A DNA stretch of 64,000 nucleotides from Lachnospiraceae bacterium (GTDB lineage: Bacteria; Bacillota; Clostridia; Lachnospirales; Lachnospiraceae): positions 1 through 64,000 of the forward strand of contig CAJTHM010000016.1 in assembly GCA_910576125.1 (NCBI GenBank), in the 5' to 3' direction. Below the pieces are notes generated by a model that saw only the letters and a program-made list of their open reading frames with translations, was not told the DNA's origin and searched no databases. The translations under genes were made by a program, and so were the position numbers. Positions within the stretch are counted from its first letter, which is position 1, and every line of letters starts with the position of its first letter. Of this stretch, positions 32,366 to 42,020 are shown piece after piece.

Positions 32366-33486
32366 TAAAAATACTGGGAATCGGCCTCATCGCCTACCTC
32401 CTTTTTATCGTGCAGAGACGTCTCTATGAGAAACTTTGGCAAAAGCATCTGGGAATATCCATCAGTTTCGGGACGGACCACATCTTTGAGGGAGAGCAGG
32501 GTGAGCTGAAGGAAATCATAGAAAACAGAAAACGGCTGCCGCTGACCATGCTGAAAGTGAAATTCAAAACGGACAGACATCTGATATTCGGCAATGAAAA
32601 AGGCTCCCGCACTACGGATCAGTACTACCGCAATGACGTATTCCGCATCAGCGGCGGCGAGAGAGTGACGCGCACCCTGAAGTTCACAGGGGGAAAGAGA
32701 GGCTACTATACCATAGACGAAATCAGCCTTGTGGCCTCCGATTTATTTTTCCTGGGTCAGATGGTAGCTGATCAGCCCGTAAAGGCAGAGCTTTATGTAT
32801 ATCCGGAGCCTTATGACAGCAGCCGCCTGCGCCAGTCATTCGTCCAGCTCAATGGCGAAATGCTCACAAAGCGTCATCTGCTGGAGGATCCTTTTGAGTA
32901 CCGGGGCATCCGGGAATACCAGCCTTTCGACGATATGCGCAGCATCAACTGGAAAGCTACGGCCAAGACGGGCGATTTCAAGGTAAACCAGCGCAATTAT
33001 ACTTCCCTGAAAAGCGTCCGTATTTTCTTTAACATACAGGATGACAATATCCTGAAAAGAGAAGAAGCCGTGGAGATGTCCCTGCGAATCGTGGTGTCTC
33101 TGTGTCTTTTCTTTCTGCAGCAGGGCATGCAGGTGTCCTGCTATGGAAACGGCGTGGATGTGCTGACCCGTCAGCCGCTGAGCGTTGACGGCAAGGCCAG
33201 CATGGGACAGATGGACTTCATCTACCGTGCGCTTGCCAGAGTCGACACCTCTCAGCCGGCTGCCGGCTTTGTGGAGACCTTTGAGGAGAAACTTTTTCAG
33301 GAGTCCAAAGGAGCGTTTACCTGTTTCGTGGCGCCGAACCAATATGATGATTTTGTGACGCTTCTGACGAGGTATGAGGAGACGGACAATCCCTTTACCT
33401 GGTTCTATCCCGTACTGGGCAGCAAAGAGCCGGAACTTCCTCCGGAACTTAAGAAGCGGATTGAAGTCATCTATTTTGACGTGTAA
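32362..33486 (+). CDS. DUF58 domain protein
   Basis: A 374-aa protein with one N-terminal membrane helix. The family core DPFEYRGIREYQPFDDMRSINWKATAKTGDFKVNQ is at about residues 174-208, followed by a vWA-like domain. DUF58 proteins are partners of MoxR ATPases. The function is unknown; envelope or stress roles are proposed for relatives. Confidence 0.9.
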   Translation: MIKILGIGLIAYLLFIVQRRLYEKLWQKHLGISISFGTDHIFEGEQGELKEIIENRKRLPLTMLKVKFKTDRHLIFGNEKGSRTTDQYYRNDVFRISGGERVTRTLKFTGGKRGYYTIDEISLVASDLFFLGQMVADQPVKAELYVYPEPYDSSRLRQSFVQLNGEMLTKRHLLEDPFEYRGIREYQPFDDMRSINWKATAKTGDFKVNQRNYTSLKSVRIFFNIQDDNILKREEAVEMSLRIVVSLCLFFLQQGMQVSCYGNGVDVLTRQPLSVDGKASMGQMDFIYRALARVDTSQPAAGFVETFEEKLFQESKGAFTCFVAPNQYDDFVTLLTRYEETDNPFTWFYPVLGSKEPELPPELKKRIEVIYFDV

Positions 33487-33559
33487 GCCGGCAAGTTTGG
33501 ATGTAAATATCTAAATATTGATTGACATGCCTGCCGGAGGTGGGCATAGGGGTATATAA

Positions 33560-34813
33560 ATGAACATAAAACGCATTGAAATCGTAAATGAATTACTGAC
33601 AGAACAGATGAACCATTGGCTGCTCTTTCCCCTGCCGCTGACAGTTATGGGAGTGGTGAAAGCTTTGCTGGATATGGGAGATCCCGGCTTAGGCATGTGG
33701 GCTCTCTGCAGCCTGATTCCCCTTGCGTTCTTCGTATTCCGCTATACGGTGAAAAACCTCATCCTGTTTCTGATGGCCCATGCGGGAGTTCTGGCTCTCG
33801 TTTTCGCGCTCTCAGGCCAGTCCGTCCTGACCAGGATTGTCTGTACCATCTGCGTCATAGGGTATCTGATCCAGTCCCTTGTGCTGCGCCTGAAGCATAA
33901 TACCGTGTATTCCGAGGGCATCCCTCTGGCGGCTGGCGTGGTGCTGTCGGCTGTCACTGCCCTGTTCCAGTATTATCAGGGCACACGGGGCTGGGAGAAT
34001 TACTACCATTGGCCTCTGATTGCGGGAATCGCGCTCTATTTCATCATTTATTTCATGGAACACTATCTGGAATTCCTGTCCATGAATAAGAGCAGCGCGG
34101 GCTTTCTTCCCGCAGCGGAAATGTTCCATTCCGGCATGGGGCTGGTCCTGGGCTATACGCTGCTGGGAATGGGCATTCTGATATTCAGCACCCAGTTTGA
34201 ATGGCTGGCCGGTATCCTGAGGCCCATAGGGGATATGCTGCTTCGTTTCCTGCGTTTCCTGTTCTCGCGTTCCTCCGGTTCGGAAGAGGTTCCGCTGCCT
34301 GTGGGAGAGGAGGCGCCTCCCGCTGGAATGGGCGGCATGGAACTGCCTCCCGCAGAGGAGGCTTTCTGGTTCTGGGAAGTGCTGGAGGCCATAACCATGG
34401 TGGTATTCGGCATTGCTATCCTTGCGGGGACAGGCATGCTGCTCTGGAAACTGTTCAAGCTGGTTCAGAAGTATATGGTATTCCGTTATCGCGAACAGGA
34501 AATCCAGACAGGAGAGGCCTATGATTTCCGGGAAAAATGTGAAATCGTAAAGAATACCGACAGAAAGAAACAGGGACTGTTCAATTCGCTTTCTCCCAGA
34601 GAACGGATACGGAAACTGTACAAAAAGAAGCTGCCGGCTGCCTCGGCGCGGATGGACGCCCAGGACAAGGACAGCCTGTCTCTCTATACTGCCAGGGAAT
34701 GGGCGCGGAAACTGGCGTTGGACGGCATGGCGGATTTGTATGAACAGGCCCGCTACTCCGACAGGGAGATAACGGGCGCAGATGTAAAGAAAATGAAAGA
34801 TGCATGGAATTAG
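33560..34813 (+). CDS. DUF4129-type membrane protein (transglutaminase domain absent)
   Basis: A 417-aa protein with about nine membrane segments in the first 310 residues and a cytoplasmic C-terminal domain ending LYEQARYSDREITGADVKKMKDAW, the hallmark of DUF4129. In many MoxR/DUF58 loci this protein also carries an extracytoplasmic transglutaminase-like domain; none is visible here. Instead there is a Pro/Gly/Glu-rich loop at about 245-270. Confidence 0.75.
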   Translation: MNIKRIEIVNELLTEQMNHWLLFPLPLTVMGVVKALLDMGDPGLGMWALCSLIPLAFFVFRYTVKNLILFLMAHAGVLALVFALSGQSVLTRIVCTICVIGYLIQSLVLRLKHNTVYSEGIPLAAGVVLSAVTALFQYYQGTRGWENYYHWPLIAGIALYFIIYFMEHYLEFLSMNKSSAGFLPAAEMFHSGMGLVLGYTLLGMGILIFSTQFEWLAGILRPIGDMLLRFLRFLFSRSSGSEEVPLPVGEEAPPAGMGGMELPPAEEAFWFWEVLEAITMVVFGIAILAGTGMLLWKLFKLVQKYMVFRYREQEIQTGEAYDFREKCEIVKNTDRKKQGLFNSLSPRERIRKLYKKKLPAASARMDAQDKDSLSLYTAREWARKLALDGMADLYEQARYSDREITGADVKKMKDAWN

Positions 34814-34873
34814 GGAACAGACGATTCCGGTTCTGTCCTGCTACAGAACCAAAGACAGGTGAGGAGAACAGAC

Positions 34874-36808
34874 ATGACAATACAGCACGAGAACAAGCCG
34901 AAGGGCCTGTATCCCGCTTCCGGCAATGTGGTGGGAACGGAACGCAGATTAGCTTTAAACGACGACATCCTGATGAGCATAGAGAAGCCCGTCCGATATA
35001 TAGGAGGCGAGTATAATTCGGTCATGAAAGACCTTTCCAAGGTGTCAGTCCGGTTCGCCATGTGTTTTCCTGATGTCTACGAAATCGGCATGTCCCATCT
35101 GGGAATACAGATTTTGTATGATATGTTCAATTCCATGGAGGATGTGTGGTGCGAGCGGGTCTATTCCCCCTGGGTAGATCTGGATGCTGTCATGAGGGAG
35201 CGGCATATCCCTCTGTTTGCGCTGGAATCTCAGGATTCTGTGAAAGATTTTGATTTTCTGGGAATCACCCTGCAGTATGAAATGTGCTACACCAATGTGC
35301 TCCAGGTGCTTGACCTGGCTCAGATTCCCTTAAATGCCATGGAGAGAGGGGAGGACTGTCCCATCGTCATCGGCGGAGGGCCATGCTCCTACAATCCGGA
35401 GCCATTGGCAGATTTCTTTGATATATTCTACATCGGAGAGGGAGAGACGAGATACCGGGAACTTTTGGACTTGTATAAGGAATGCCGGGACCAAAATCTG
35501 GGACGTGTGGAATTCCTCCGCAGAGCCGCAAAGCTGCCCGGTATGTATGTTCCCCGTTTTTATGATGTCACCTATAAGGAGGACGGCACCATAGAGCGGT
35601 TCTTCCCTCTGGAAGAGGGCATCCCCGAAACTGTCTGCAAGGAAATCGTCATGGATGTGACGGACACCTATTATCCCACGAAACCAGTGATTCCTTTTAT
35701 CAAGGTGACCCAGGACCGCGTGGTGCTGGAAATCCAGAGAGGCTGTATCCGCGGCTGCCGCTTCTGTCAGGCAGGTCAGCTGTACCGCCCTGTGCGCGAA
35801 CGGGATGTAGAGACTTTGAAGAAATATGCCATAGAAATGCTGGAGAATACCGGATACGAGGAAATCTCCTTAAGTTCCCTAAGTTCCAGCGATTATTCCA
35901 AACTGCGCGAGCTGGTGGATTTCCTGATAGAGGAGTGCAGCAAAAGGCATGTGAATATCTCTCTGCCGTCCCTGCGGATTGACGCTTTCTCCCTGGACGT
36001 CATGAGTAAGGTGCAGGATGTGAAGAAGTCCAGCCTGACTTTCGCGCCGGAGGCAGGAAGCCAGCGGCTGAGAAATGTCATCAATAAAGGACTGACGGAA
36101 GAGGCCATCTTAAAGGGAGCGGCGCTGGCCTTTGAGGGCGGCTGGACCAGGGTAAAGCTGTACTTCATGCTGGGCCTGCCCACAGAGACGGAAGAGGATA
36201 TCCGGGGGATTGCGGAGCTCTCCAATAAGATTGCGGCCACTTACTTTGAGACGGTTCCCAAGGAACGCAGAGCAGGCGGGAGAGTGCAGATTGTGGCCAG
36301 CACCTCCTTTTTCGTGCCAAAGCCTTTTACCCCTTTCCAGTGGGCGCCCCAGTGCACCAAAGAGGAATTCCTCGACAAAGCCTACCTGACAAGGACTGCC
36401 ATTTCCGAACAGCTGAACCAGAAAAGCATCAAGTACAACTGGCACGAGGCAGACGCCAGCGTCATGGAGGGCGTCCTGGCAAGAGGCGACAGAAAGCTCT
36501 GCAAGGTCATCCGCAAGGTCTATGAAAAGGGCGGATTTTATGATGCCTGGGGAGAGTACTACGACAATGACAGATGGCTGGAATCGATGGAGGAATGCGG
36601 ATTGTCCGTTTCTCTTTATACCCACAGGGAGCGGCCTCTGGATGAAATCTTTCCATGGGATTTCATCGACTGCGGTGTCACTAAGGAATTCCTGAAGCGG
36701 GAGTGGGAGAAAGCGAAACGGGAGGAAATCTCCGAAAACTGCAAGCAGAAATGTCAGGGCTGCGGCGCGGCGAGATTCGGGGGCGGAATCTGCTTTGAAC
36801 TCAGATAG
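34874..36808 (+). CDS. B12-binding-domain radical SAM protein, TIGR03960 family
   Basis: A 644-aa protein. The N-terminal part resembles a B12-binding fold (FPDVYEIGMSHLGIQILYDMFN). The radical SAM domain has the cluster motif in RGCIRGCRFCQAGQLYRPVRER. The C-terminus carries QKCQGCGA, a possible extra metal site. The GTG at 34859 is rejected in favour of ATG 34874, which has GGTGAGGAG 7 bases before it. It is followed by its usual TIGR03936 partner. The reaction is unknown; a tRNA or RNA modification role is only inference. Confidence 0.9.
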   Translation: MTIQHENKPKGLYPASGNVVGTERRLALNDDILMSIEKPVRYIGGEYNSVMKDLSKVSVRFAMCFPDVYEIGMSHLGIQILYDMFNSMEDVWCERVYSPWVDLDAVMRERHIPLFALESQDSVKDFDFLGITLQYEMCYTNVLQVLDLAQIPLNAMERGEDCPIVIGGGPCSYNPEPLADFFDIFYIGEGETRYRELLDLYKECRDQNLGRVEFLRRAAKLPGMYVPRFYDVTYKEDGTIERFFPLEEGIPETVCKEIVMDVTDTYYPTKPVIPFIKVTQDRVVLEIQRGCIRGCRFCQAGQLYRPVRERDVETLKKYAIEMLENTGYEEISLSSLSSSDYSKLRELVDFLIEECSKRHVNISLPSLRIDAFSLDVMSKVQDVKKSSLTFAPEAGSQRLRNVINKGLTEEAILKGAALAFEGGWTRVKLYFMLGLPTETEEDIRGIAELSNKIAATYFETVPKERRAGGRVQIVASTSFFVPKPFTPFQWAPQCTKEEFLDKAYLTRTAISEQLNQKSIKYNWHEADASVMEGVLARGDRKLCKVIRKVYEKGGFYDAWGEYYDNDRWLESMEECGLSVSLYTHRERPLDEIFPWDFIDCGVTKEFLKREWEKAKREEISENCKQKCQGCGAARFGGGICFELR

Positions 36809-36867
36809 CATACCGGACACATATTTGATATCGTTTATTTAGGAAATGTCGGGAAAGGATAAAGATT

Positions 36868-37602
36868 ATGAGACTTCGTATTAAATTCAGGAAATATGGT
36901 CCTGTCCGCTATACCGGGCATCTGGATGTGATGCGCTTTTTCCAAAAAGCCATACGCAGGGCCCGGATTGATGTGGCATATTCCAATGGATTCAGTCCGC
37001 ATCAGATTATGGCCTTTGCCGCTCCATTAGGCGTTGGGCTTACCAGCAATGGGGAATATATGGATATCGAGGTCCGCTCCATCGTATCCTGTCAGGATGT
37101 GATGGAGCGCCTTAATGCAGTCAGCGTTCCCGGAATCGAAGCCATATCCGTCAAGGTACTGCCGGACAACGCCGGAAACGCCATGGCAAGCGTAGCTGCA
37201 GCCGCTTATACTGTACGTTTTCGCGAGGGGCGAGAACCAGTGACGGATATCGCGGCAGTATTGCCGGCTTTTCTGGACAGGAAAGAGATTCTGATTACCA
37301 AGGAGACTAAGAAAGGGAGCAGAGAAGTGGATATCAGGCCTGGTATCTATCGGCTTACCATGGAATGCCCCTCTTCCATGGAAGAGAATCCGGAAACGGG
37401 AGGGTCTCGCTCTATAACGCTTCACATGTGTGTAGATGCTTCCAGTGGCGGGAATATTAAGCCGGTTCAGATTATAGAGGCTCTTCTTGCCGAATATGGA
37501 GAGCAATTACAGGAGAATGCGCTGATAGTTACCAGAGAAGAGGTATATATGGAAGAGGAAAGGAGATTGGTAGCGTTAGATGAAATCGGGATTGTCTGTT
37601 GA
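36868..37602 (+). CDS. TIGR03936 / DUF2344 family protein
   Basis: A 244-aa protein starting MRLRIKFRKYGPVRYTGHLDVMRFFQKAIRRA, with SNGFSPHQIMAFAAPLGVGLTS, both standard for DUF2344. It is normally encoded beside or fused to the TIGR03960 radical SAM protein, as here. One reverse-oriented 18-nt repeat unit at codons about 165-171 inserts ECPSSM, between the central domain and the C-terminal part. Confidence 0.88.
   Translation: MRLRIKFRKYGPVRYTGHLDVMRFFQKAIRRARIDVAYSNGFSPHQIMAFAAPLGVGLTSNGEYMDIEVRSIVSCQDVMERLNAVSVPGIEAISVKVLPDNAGNAMASVAAAAYTVRFREGREPVTDIAAVLPAFLDRKEILITKETKKGSREVDIRPGIYRLTMECPSSMEENPETGGSRSITLHMCVDASSGGNIKPVQIIEALLAEYGEQLQENALIVTREEVYMEEERRLVALDEIGIVC
37362..37379 (-). repeat. 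18-nt repeat unit, antisense inside the TIGR03936 gene
   Basis: On the minus strand ATGGAAGAGGGGCATTCC differs from consensus at 3 positions. It is flanked on both sides by CCATGG-type palindromes. Confidence 0.85.
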
Positions 37603-37679
37603 TATCGAAATTCTGGTTCATGAATAGAAAGACTGGATGTCATATTTATTCGGAGGTTTAAGAAAGGAACTGAGCAGTC

Positions 37680-39188
37680 ATGAGCAGAAAAATTGTGGAA
37701 AAGTCCTCTGTTACCATTACAGAAGAGGAGGCAAAACTGCGCCAGACAACTGCAAGTCAGAGGAAATTGCTCTTCACCTCTTACCACGGACAGCGCTGCG
37801 CTTTGTCGATACAGGACAACCGTCTGGCGGAAGCTTCCTTTTTTCCAAAAATCCCCAGCAAGATAGGCTCCATCTACATCGGCAAAGTTAAAAACGTAGT
37901 GAACAATATCAATGCCTGTTTCGTGGAAATCGAAAAAGGGGAACTGTGTTTTCTTTCTTTAAAGGAAAACACAGTTCTTCAGCCGCTGAACCGTATTGCC
38001 GATGGGCGGATTTTGGAGGGAGATGACATTCTTGTGCAGGTCATCCGCGACGCTCAGAAGTCCAAACGCGCATCTGTGACTACGCAGATATCCCTGTCCA
38101 ATGATTATTTTGTCCTGTCAATGGGTTCTAAGAAAGTGTGCTATTCTACAAAACTCAGCAGGAAGCAGAAAGAGCGGCTGAATCATTTCCTGCTGGAGGC
38201 AGGTATCCTGAATATGGAACAGGAGCATTCCATGGAAGAAAGGCATTCCATAGAACAAATGCATTCCATGGAAGAAAAGCACACCAGAGAGAAAAGCGGA
38301 TATCTGGCGCAGGAATGCCAGGTATTGCTGTCAGATGCCTGTCTGACCAGGCTGAAGTCAGAAGGACTCGATATGGATTCTTTCATCTTGCCTTCCACGG
38401 GCATGATAGTCCGGACAAAAACGGAAGAGTCGGAGAGCAAAGAAGAGCTGTTGACGCATTTTTATGACTTGACCGCACAGTATATCAGATTGCTTTATGT
38501 CGCCAGGTACCGAAGCTGTTTTTCCTGCCTTAAAAGGGCCGATACAGAAATAGAAACCGTTCTGCAGCAGTTTGCTGGTTATAGAGACAGAGCTGCAGAA
38601 GACCTGACGGCGGATGTGCCTTGTTATTGCGATGCCAAAAATCCCGAGTGGGAAATCATTACAGATCAGGAATCGTCCTATGAGCAGCTAATGCAATATA
38701 AAAGAGAAAACGCCCTGGAAATCCCTATACGCCTGTATCAGGACAGCATGCTGTCGCTTTCTGCATTATATGCCGTCGAGGGGAAGATGAGGACTGCGCT
38801 GGACAGACGGGTATGGCTGAAATCAGGCGGCTATCTGGTCATTGAGCCCACAGAGGCCCTGACAGTCATAGATGTGAATTCCGGGAAATGTGAGGACGGA
38901 AAGAATCCCCAGGACACTTACCGCAGAATCAATCTGGAGGCCGCCAGAGAAGCGGCATTCCAGCTTCGCCTGCGAAATCTCTCGGGTATCATTATCGTGG
39001 ATTTCATCAACATGCGCTCCTCCAGCGACAATTCGCAGCTGCTTCATGTGCTGAAATCCCTTGTAAAACAGGATAAAGTACTCACTACCGTAATCGACAT
39101 GACGCCGCTGGGGCTGGTGGAGATTACCAGGAAGAAAATCAGCAAGCCGTTGTGGGAGCAACTGCAGTTTTCTGATAAAAAGCAATAG
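37680..39188 (+). CDS. rng: Ribonuclease E/G family protein
   Basis: A 502-aa endoribonuclease. The S1-like domain is near residues 55-130 (GSIYIGKVKNVVNNINACFVEI). The catalytic DNase I-like domain has TVIDVNSGK (metal Asp), NLEAAREAAFQLRLRNLSGIIIVDFINM and the C-terminal TPLGLVEITRKK. The Zn-link cysteines of E. coli RNase E are not obvious. Residues about 179-202 are four hexapeptides (MEQEHS MEERHS IEQMHS MEEKHT) encoded by tandem 18-nt repeat units, between the S1 region and the catalytic part. Confidence 0.9.
   Translation: MSRKIVEKSSVTITEEEAKLRQTTASQRKLLFTSYHGQRCALSIQDNRLAEASFFPKIPSKIGSIYIGKVKNVVNNINACFVEIEKGELCFLSLKENTVLQPLNRIADGRILEGDDILVQVIRDAQKSKRASVTTQISLSNDYFVLSMGSKKVCYSTKLSRKQKERLNHFLLEAGILNMEQEHSMEERHSIEQMHSMEEKHTREKSGYLAQECQVLLSDACLTRLKSEGLDMDSFILPSTGMIVRTKTEESESKEELLTHFYDLTAQYIRLLYVARYRSCFSCLKRADTEIETVLQQFAGYRDRAAEDLTADVPCYCDAKNPEWEIITDQESSYEQLMQYKRENALEIPIRLYQDSMLSLSALYAVEGKMRTALDRRVWLKSGGYLVIEPTEALTVIDVNSGKCEDGKNPQDTYRRINLEAAREAAFQLRLRNLSGIIIVDFINMRSSSDNSQLLHVLKSLVKQDKVLTTVIDMTPLGLVEITRKKISKPLWEQLQFSDKKQ
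38214..38285 (+). repeat. Four tandem 18-nt repeat units inside rng
   Basis: Units start at 38214, 38232, 38250 and 38268, each 18 bases with 1-4 differences from consensus. They are sense-oriented and in frame (24 residues). This is the longest array in the window. Confidence 0.95.
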
Positions 39189-39207
39189 AAATCTATAGGA
39201 GGATTTT

Positions 39208-39759
39208 ATGGAATTCTTGAAATTTGAAAAAGTCAGGGACGGAAAATATCTTAAAAATTACGAACTCACTTACCGCAACAAAGCCGGCAGGGAAAAGAAA
39301 TATGAAATAGTCAGCCGCAGAGAACTTGCCGGAATCGAGGATGTAGGCGGCAAACCCAGCGGAGTGTCCATTGTAGCCACTTATGGGGATAGGATGCTTT
39401 TGCTCCATGAATTCCGAATGGGAGTCAACCGCACAGTGTATAATCTCTGCGCCGGGATGCTGGAACCCGATGAGTCAATTGAAGACTGTATCGCAAGGGA
39501 GCTTTACGAGGAAACCGGCCTGAAAGTCAAAAATATCAAGAAAATTCTTCCTCCGTCCTTTGCCGCCGTCGCCATTTCTGATACCACCACTTACATTGCT
39601 TTCGTGGAAGTTGAAGGTGATTTTGAGGACCACACTTCAGAAAATGAACAAATCGACGCCAGATTCTATTCAAAAGAAGAAATCAAACAGCTGTTGGAAA
39701 CAGAGTCTTTCAGTTCACGTGCGCAGATAGCGGCTTATTTCTTTGCGGAGAATATATAG
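39208..39759 (+). CDS. NUDIX hydrolase (ADP-ribose pyrophosphatase-like)
   Basis: The Nudix box is GMLEPDESIEDCIARELYEETGLKV (Gx5Ex7REUXEEXGU pattern) at about residues 89-113, preceded by RMGVNRTVYNLCAG. At 183 aa it fits the ADP-ribose or nucleoside-diphosphate sugar group. AGGAGG lies before the ATG, 19 bases after rng. Confidence 0.85.
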   Translation: MEFLKFEKVRDGKYLKNYELTYRNKAGREKKYEIVSRRELAGIEDVGGKPSGVSIVATYGDRMLLLHEFRMGVNRTVYNLCAGMLEPDESIEDCIARELYEETGLKVKNIKKILPPSFAAVAISDTTTYIAFVEVEGDFEDHTSENEQIDARFYSKEEIKQLLETESFSSRAQIAAYFFAENI

Positions 39760-39774
39760 TGCGGAACGGCATCC

Positions 39775-39845
39775 AACTATTCGCAAAAGACAAGTTTAAC
39801 GAATAGTTCTGCTTCTTTTGTGTCTGCAAACTATTCGTTAAACTT
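39775..39845. repeat. Long perfect inverted repeat with a third half-arm
   Basis: AAGTTTAACGAATAGTT (39792-39808) and AACTATTCGTTAAACTT (39829-39845) are perfectly complementary over 17 bases with a 20-base loop. A further AACTATTCG at 39775-39783 can compete for the left arm. It lies between the convergent NUDIX and membrane genes. It may be a bidirectional terminator, though no T-run follows. Confidence 0.85.
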
Positions 39846-39856
39846 TGGATTAGCAT

Positions 39857-41518
39857 TTATGGTTCTTTAAATACATATAATTCCCATTTTGCCACAGAAT
39901 CGAATTTTTCAAGTTCATAACCCGCATACTCAAATGTATCACCAAATGAGTATTTTTCTATATCCACTGCAACAATGACATTTTCTGTCTGCACGGGGCC
40001 ATCCACATATTGCTTATAGTAATCATATGCCCATGTACGACCAGTATCTAAAAGGCAGATATAGGTTGATGTCTCATCGATTACTCTGCACATATCTACG
40101 TCATTTGACCCTTCAAACAAATAGATATACTCTACATCAAAATCTTTAACATAGGCGCAGAATTCCTTTAGTTGGCCATTCTGTTCTTCTCTGGAATATA
40201 AATCCTTATAGGATGTCAGGCACAAAAGTAAAAGAAATAGTATTCCTCCGCAATACAAACAAATTTGTTGCTGCTTTCTCCGGAAACTCTGTATACTCCT
40301 GAGTATAAAGATGACTGTAGCACACAGCAAAGGCAGCATCCCAATCAGATGATAGCGATATTCATATGTGGAGGAGCCCCCTCGAGTATTTGTAACATTT
40401 AATATAAATAGATTCCATACAAACACAGAAATCAATAAAAAAGGACGCAACTGATTTTTTTCTATAGATTGCCCTATTTCTGCTTTTAACGAGACTTCTT
40501 TTTTCCATTGTACCAGCATAGCTACGCCAGCTACAAGCATGATCAGAACCAAACCGCATTTTGCCAGCAGTTGAATACCGGCCACCGAAAGGATTGGAAG
40601 CATGGTATTTTCTGTGGCACCGCCAAACAACTCGAACATCCCGAAGAAACAAGAGGCCACATTCCCCAGCAATTGATAAACACTGCAGAAATTCATGTTG
40701 TTTCCCCTGGCTCCGTCCATTATAATCTCATTGACTTTCCATCCTGTCAATGCCAGTATAACAGTCATAATCATCAGTATAATAGTATAAAATGGAACTT
40801 TCTCCCATCTCCAAAACTTATATCCAATATAGACAGCGCATGCAGGGAACAATCCACATACTATTACATACGGTCCGCTGGATATTGAAGTCAAAAGCAC
40901 CAGCGCAAGATATACCACTGATATAATCCAATCTGACACATCTGTTTTCTGCGGAATGATATTCTTCCATTTTCTGACAGACATTCCGCCCACTGTAGAA
41001 AGATATTCCGTCCGTATGATAATTCCTATCAGGATAAGCGGCAGCGATGCTTTGATAATATACTGCGCACCTCCGAAAAAGAGCATATTATAATAATCCA
41101 GCATCCCAACACGGTAAGGAATAATCAGAAGATTCGCACACAAAAGCGGATATAAGGCATCTTCTCCCTTAAAAAGATAAAAAACAATGTATAGGAACCC
41201 GCCCAGGCACAAAATATTTGCCATACCAAAGGATAGAATGATATCACCTGTCAGCACATAAAATGGAAGGGCGAACAGGCTGCTGCAGTCCCACTCCAGC
41301 GTAGTCAAATAATCCCAATTCGGCAAAAGCAATTGTTTTTGCCTCCATATCTCTGCAATATGATTGAACAGCTTACCGGTGTCACAATCAAGATTTTTCT
41401 CAATCATAGTCAAATTGCTATACATTATCAGACAAAACTGCACTGCCAAAATTATGATTAATGATAGTTTGACGAGTTCCTGCACATCCTTCTTGTGCTT
41501 CATATGTAGAATCTTCAT
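39857..41518 (-). CDS. Polytopic membrane protein, possibly GT-C glycosyltransferase-like
   Basis: A 553-aa protein with about 11-12 hydrophobic helices and a final soluble domain of about 110 residues (from EEQNGQLKEFCAY). After the first helix a loop contains DCDTGKLFNHIAEIW and LPNWDYLTTLEWDCSSLFALPFY, in the position where GT-C enzymes keep an acidic catalytic motif. I cannot name a family. It is clearly AT-richer than its neighbours, which suggests transfer. GAGGGAAG precedes the ATG. Confidence 0.6.
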   Translation of the reverse strand: MKILHMKHKKDVQELVKLSLIIILAVQFCLIMYSNLTMIEKNLDCDTGKLFNHIAEIWRQKQLLLPNWDYLTTLEWDCSSLFALPFYVLTGDIILSFGMANILCLGGFLYIVFYLFKGEDALYPLLCANLLIIPYRVGMLDYYNMLFFGGAQYIIKASLPLILIGIIIRTEYLSTVGGMSVRKWKNIIPQKTDVSDWIISVVYLALVLLTSISSGPYVIVCGLFPACAVYIGYKFWRWEKVPFYTIILMIMTVILALTGWKVNEIIMDGARGNNMNFCSVYQLLGNVASCFFGMFELFGGATENTMLPILSVAGIQLLAKCGLVLIMLVAGVAMLVQWKKEVSLKAEIGQSIEKNQLRPFLLISVFVWNLFILNVTNTRGGSSTYEYRYHLIGMLPLLCATVIFILRSIQSFRRKQQQICLYCGGILFLLLLCLTSYKDLYSREEQNGQLKEFCAYVKDFDVEYIYLFEGSNDVDMCRVIDETSTYICLLDTGRTWAYDYYKQYVDGPVQTENVIVAVDIEKYSFGDTFEYAGYELEKFDSVAKWELYVFKEP

Positions 41519-41552
41519 TGTTTACTTCCCTCTCATCTTTTTTGAATTACAA

Positions 41553-42020
41553 TTATCTGCAGACTTCATCAGAATCCAGCATCACAGTAAATGGCCCGTC
41601 ATTTACCAACGAAACTTTCATATGCGCGCCGAAACTCCCACATTCTACTATCGGTATTTCCTGCCTGCATTTTTCTATGATATATTGATACAGATTATTT
41701 GCGGCGTCTGGCGCTGCTGCGTTCACAAAGGACGGCCTGTTTCCTTTGCGGCAGTCCGCATATAAGGTAAACTGAGAAATGATGAGCAGCTGCCCCTGGA
41801 CGGATTTCAAATCCAGATTGGTCTTGCCGTCTTCATCGCTGAAAATCCGAAGTCCTATCAGTTTTTTGACCATCTTATCAGCTATCTTTTCAGAGGCGCC
41901 GCCTTCCACATCGGCACTGCTGATGCCCACTAATACCAGGAATCCCTGTCCGATTCTGCCGATGCACTGTCCGTCCACAGATACATCTGCTTCATTTACT
42001 CTTTGCACCAAAAATCTCAT
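41553..42020 (-). CDS. dtd: D-aminoacyl-tRNA deacylase
   Basis: Removes D-amino acids from tRNA. It starts MRFLVQRVNEADVSVDG and shows GFLVLVGI, the active-site SQFTLYADCRKGNRPSF and the GAHMKVSLVNDGPFTVMLDS block with the Gly-cisPro-type motif replaced by NDGPFT, as in the family. The 155 aa are standard. It overlaps the stop of the upstream AI-2E gene by 4 bases. Confidence 0.95.
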   Translation of the reverse strand: MRFLVQRVNEADVSVDGQCIGRIGQGFLVLVGISSADVEGGASEKIADKMVKKLIGLRIFSDEDGKTNLDLKSVQGQLLIISQFTLYADCRKGNRPSFVNAAAPDAANNLYQYIIEKCRQEIPIVECGSFGAHMKVSLVNDGPFTVMLDSDEVCR

